From: Pelagimonas varians | Lineage (GTDB): Bacteria > Pseudomonadota > Alphaproteobacteria > Rhodobacterales > Rhodobacteraceae | Direction of reading: 5' to 3' | Assembly (NCBI RefSeq): GCF_003208435.1 | Contig: NZ_QKMF01000002.1 | Coordinates: forward strand, 330,475-394,474 | Length of the DNA: 64,000 nucleotides | Shown here: one piece after another, positions 62,131-64,000 of the stretch | How the letters are laid out: each line of letters begins with the position of its first letter | How positions within the stretch are numbered: the first letter of the stretch is position 1 | Notes under the pieces: model-generated | The model's input: the letters and a program-made list of their open reading frames with translations, nothing else | Database searches by the model: none | Told to the model about the DNA's origin: nothing | Position numbers and translations under genes: made by a program

Positions 62131-62673
62131 GATAAGAAAAGCCGCCCTGTGCGCCGACGGAGTCTTGAGTGAAGAACTGGGCAGGCCCTATTGGTAGCGG
62201 TCTGCCTTTGTTTTCGGGTGTGCGTTCGTAGCACCTTCCTGCTTCTGGGATCACCGGTTTGCGGATTGATGGGCAGGGCCCGACCTAAGGCGCGCACAGT
62301 GTATGGCTGCGCCTTGGGGGCTTGCTTAACCGGCCAAAATTAGGGTCAGTGCATTCAGCGGGAGTCGGGAAAACCAACTTTGGGAAAACGGTGGTAGCGT
62401 GGGGCATCGATCACATTAATTATCAATGGCTTAGGGTGACTTTAGCAACAGTCGACAGGTGCTTCGAGATCCGAGTGGATTAACTCGAAAATTATTTATT
62501 AAAATGAAGGGTTTAACAAAACGTATCATGCATTCAGATCAATCTCGGTAAATTAAATTCGATATGGTTAAAGGAGGCTCCGAAGCCGGAGGCTTTCGAG
62601 GGGTCGCCAAGGGGAATCACCAACGGCATAAGATCTGTCTCCTTACTGGTATGAGTTTTCACGGTGGGAGGTG

Positions 62674-62865
62674 CTATGTAGCCAATGCATGTGCTTTCCA
62701 TGCCTGTTTTTTCACCATAGCAATTGACGCAACAAAGGACCCTGAGCAGCGTTCAACCAAACCTTCATCTAGCGCTTTGCTGAAAACGTGGCGGGTACCC
62801 TTAAGTAACAAAACGTCCGCACAATTTAAGCAATGCGGGTGGGGCGCATAATCCGTCGGGCTCAT
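62674..62865 (-). CDS. Weak 63-aa ORF, unknown
   Basis: The product is MSPTDYAPHPHCLNCADVLL, continuing to a basic C-terminus. The C-x2-C in the N-terminal third is the only motif-like feature. There is no good ribosome site before the ATG and no recognised family. It may be part of a longer decayed frame that reads open upstream to about 63204, or chance. Confidence 0.25.
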   Translation of the reverse strand: MSPTDYAPHPHCLNCADVLLLKGTRHVFSKALDEGLVERCSGSFVASIAMVKKQAWKAHALAT

Positions 62866-63130
62866 ATTGTACTTCGTCGAGACGGAGCCCCTTTGTTGCG
62901 CTTGCGGCAACCATGAAACACCCAGGTCGTTGGACCAAGCTGAGTTGGGCCTGCTTGACATTGGCTGACGGCGGCAACGAGTATCTATATCGTCCACTTG
63001 GGAAGGTGCTGGCCGGTTGCTTTTGTCACTTCCAATGAGCTGAGTGCCGTTTCGGTTCTGGTCCAGGTTCCGGGCTTTCTTCCTCGTCGCCTGCGAGATA
63101 GGTAAGGAACTATAATAGTATGTTGTTTTT

Positions 63131-63500
63131 TTAGGCTTTGGGCACATGCTTCCAGAAAAATGCTCGGTCGTGCGCCACGTTGGGCTCGTGGTTGCTGATT
63201 TCATCTGCTGGGTCTACGAATTTCAGGGGCAGTTGTCCGAGTTCTACCCTTATGCTTTTTCCGGCCTCCAGCGAGCGAACAGGATTGGCTAGGTGTTCAT
63301 CTTCGTCACGTTCCGGTGCTTTTAAGAATGCGCATGCTGCGATCAAATTGGATGCGTTTTTTGAATTTTTGGAAACTTCGACCTAGCGATTTCTCTATGA
63401 GAGGCTTGGTGATCGAAATTCAGTTTCCTTTGACCAGAGTTCTCGCTCGTGGCGGTTCTGGACGTCCATCGTTTATCGTCCGATGTGCCAGTTCTATCAT
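63131..63500 (-). pseudogene. Possible decayed gene next to the IS element
   Basis: An ATG at 63500 has an ideal ribosome site (AGGAGCAAAC) and starts MIELAHRTINDGRPEPPRAR, but meets a TGA at 63420-63422. Downstream, a different frame of the same strand reads open from about 63376 to the TAG-type end at 63131 with protein-like composition (GKSIRVELGQLPLKFVDPAD). Together this looks like one small gene broken by a stop and a frameshift. The family is not recognised. Confidence 0.3.
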
Positions 63501-63551
63501 GTTTGCTCCTACTGCTTTCCTCCTATCCAACACGTTATCTGTGCGAGCGAG

Positions 63552-64000
63552 TGTGGACCTGTCCCGCTTTTGTGGCGCTCCTAGTGCTCGTTCAGGCCGC
63601 TTTCCTTTCGAAAGCGACAGGGCTTTTCCAGCCCGGTGCTGAGCGGCGGCGACGTGGGTTATAGAAGCCGTTGATGTATTCGAAGATTGCCATTTCAGCT
63701 TTGCGCCTTGTCTCCCGAGGATGCCGCCATGTCAGTTCAGCCTTGATGGTTTTGAAGAACGTCTCGACGGCGGCATTGTCGTAACAATTGCCTTTGCCGC
63801 TCATGGACACCTTGAAGCCATTCTGGCGCAGGATTTTCTGGTGGTCGTGGGATCAATATTGCGACCCGCGATCTGTGTGATGAATGCAGCCTTTGGGCGG
63901 TTGTCGGAACGCGATGGCCATCCTCAAAGCCCTGATCGCAAGGTCGCGTTTCATCCGATTGCTGACAGCCCAGCCAATGACGCGCCGTGAATGCAGGTCC
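63552..64000 (-). mobile_element. IS3-family insertion sequence, transposase 3' end (truncated by window edge)
   Basis: The terminal sequence TGTGGACCTGTCCCGCTTTT at 63552-63571 resembles the ends of IS3-family elements, about 20-40 bases outside the transposase stop. The other end lies beyond the window, so length and target duplication cannot be judged. Confidence 0.8.
63592..63999 (-). pseudogene. IS3-family transposase OrfB, interrupted by in-frame stop
   Basis: The C-terminal part of the rve integrase domain of an IS3-type OrfB. Reading from the right edge: DLHSRRVIGWAVSNRMKRDL, then CIHHTDRGSQY with the second catalytic Asp. A TGA stop follows at 63853-63855 where the family normally has Cys (TGC). 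After it, the frame continues with FKVSMSGKGNCYDNAAVETFFKTIKAEL (third catalytic residue Glu) to the normal end ERKAA. One base change would explain the break, so the copy is recently inactivated. The N-terminal part and OrfA are outside the window. Confidence 0.85.

Larger units (their letters stand above)
62131..63551. other. Accessory region without confident genes
   Basis: About 1.4 kb, AT-rich in part (62400-62570), with no gene I can firmly support. It holds a weak 63-codon ORF on the minus strand and what looks like a decayed gene near 63131-63500. It is bounded on the right by the IS3 element end. No tRNA gene is seen at its border. Confidence 0.6.

Noticed and set aside
62564..62851. 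95-codon plus-strand ORF in the accessory region
   Set aside because: No ribosome site, no recognised family, and composition unlike the neighbouring genes.

Overview
The window looks like a chromosomal segment of a marine alphaproteobacterium of the Roseobacter group (Rhodobacterales). The grounds are the Rhodobacterales-type gene set (monomeric isocitrate dehydrogenase, fused malic enzyme, HemP, the YcjX/YcjF pair, the cdd-deoA-deoB-add-upp operon), the protein style, and the GC-rich extragenic palindromes. No rRNA, tRNA or CRISPR array was seen. Genus cannot be decided from the sequence alone.

Left end (1-6.5 kb): a denitrification and heme d1 block. A truncated nnrS runs off the left edge and diverges from nirE-nirDL-nirG-nirH-nirJ, followed by a CbiX-type chelatase and a small membrane protein. 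A perfect NNR/FNR-type box lies between the two arms. nirS, nirF, nirC and nirN are not in the window. A DUF2478 NTPase-like gene closes the block.

6.6-17.8 kb: regulators and metabolism. It holds an HpaR-like MarR regulator, a DeoR regulator, an aldehyde dehydrogenase with an IclR regulator, a lipoprotein phosphatase, hemP (with an overlapping 34-codon ORF), monomeric icd, a methyltransferase, a PhyH oxygenase, glyA and nadK.

17.8-31.3 kb: the most interesting part. A divergent OmpR-type response regulator and hybrid histidine kinase precede four genes encoding two di-heme cytochrome c peroxidase-like proteins, a Tat-exported Rieske protein and an arsenite-oxidase-family molybdopterin subunit. 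This is the gene set of periplasmic iodate reductase (idrP1P2, idrB, idrA), and it is followed by a large HEAT-repeat protein of unknown role. A second, orphan hybrid kinase follows.

31.3-41.9 kb: propionyl-CoA synthetase (with TTGCAAA operators), fused malic enzyme (with a 20-bp palindrome), the nucleoside salvage operon with 4-base overlaps, and a SPOR-domain protein.

41.9-62.1 kb: mostly core genes. These include two MFS exporters, small and large membrane proteins (CBU_0592-like, VIT1/CCC1, DUF2339), a ycjX-GNAT-ycjF operon, truA, argD-argF, hrpB, meaB, rpmB and a 3-hydroxyisobutyrate dehydrogenase-like gene.

62.1-64 kb: an accessory, partly AT-rich stretch with no confident gene. It ends in an IS3-family element whose transposase carries an in-frame stop and runs off the right edge.
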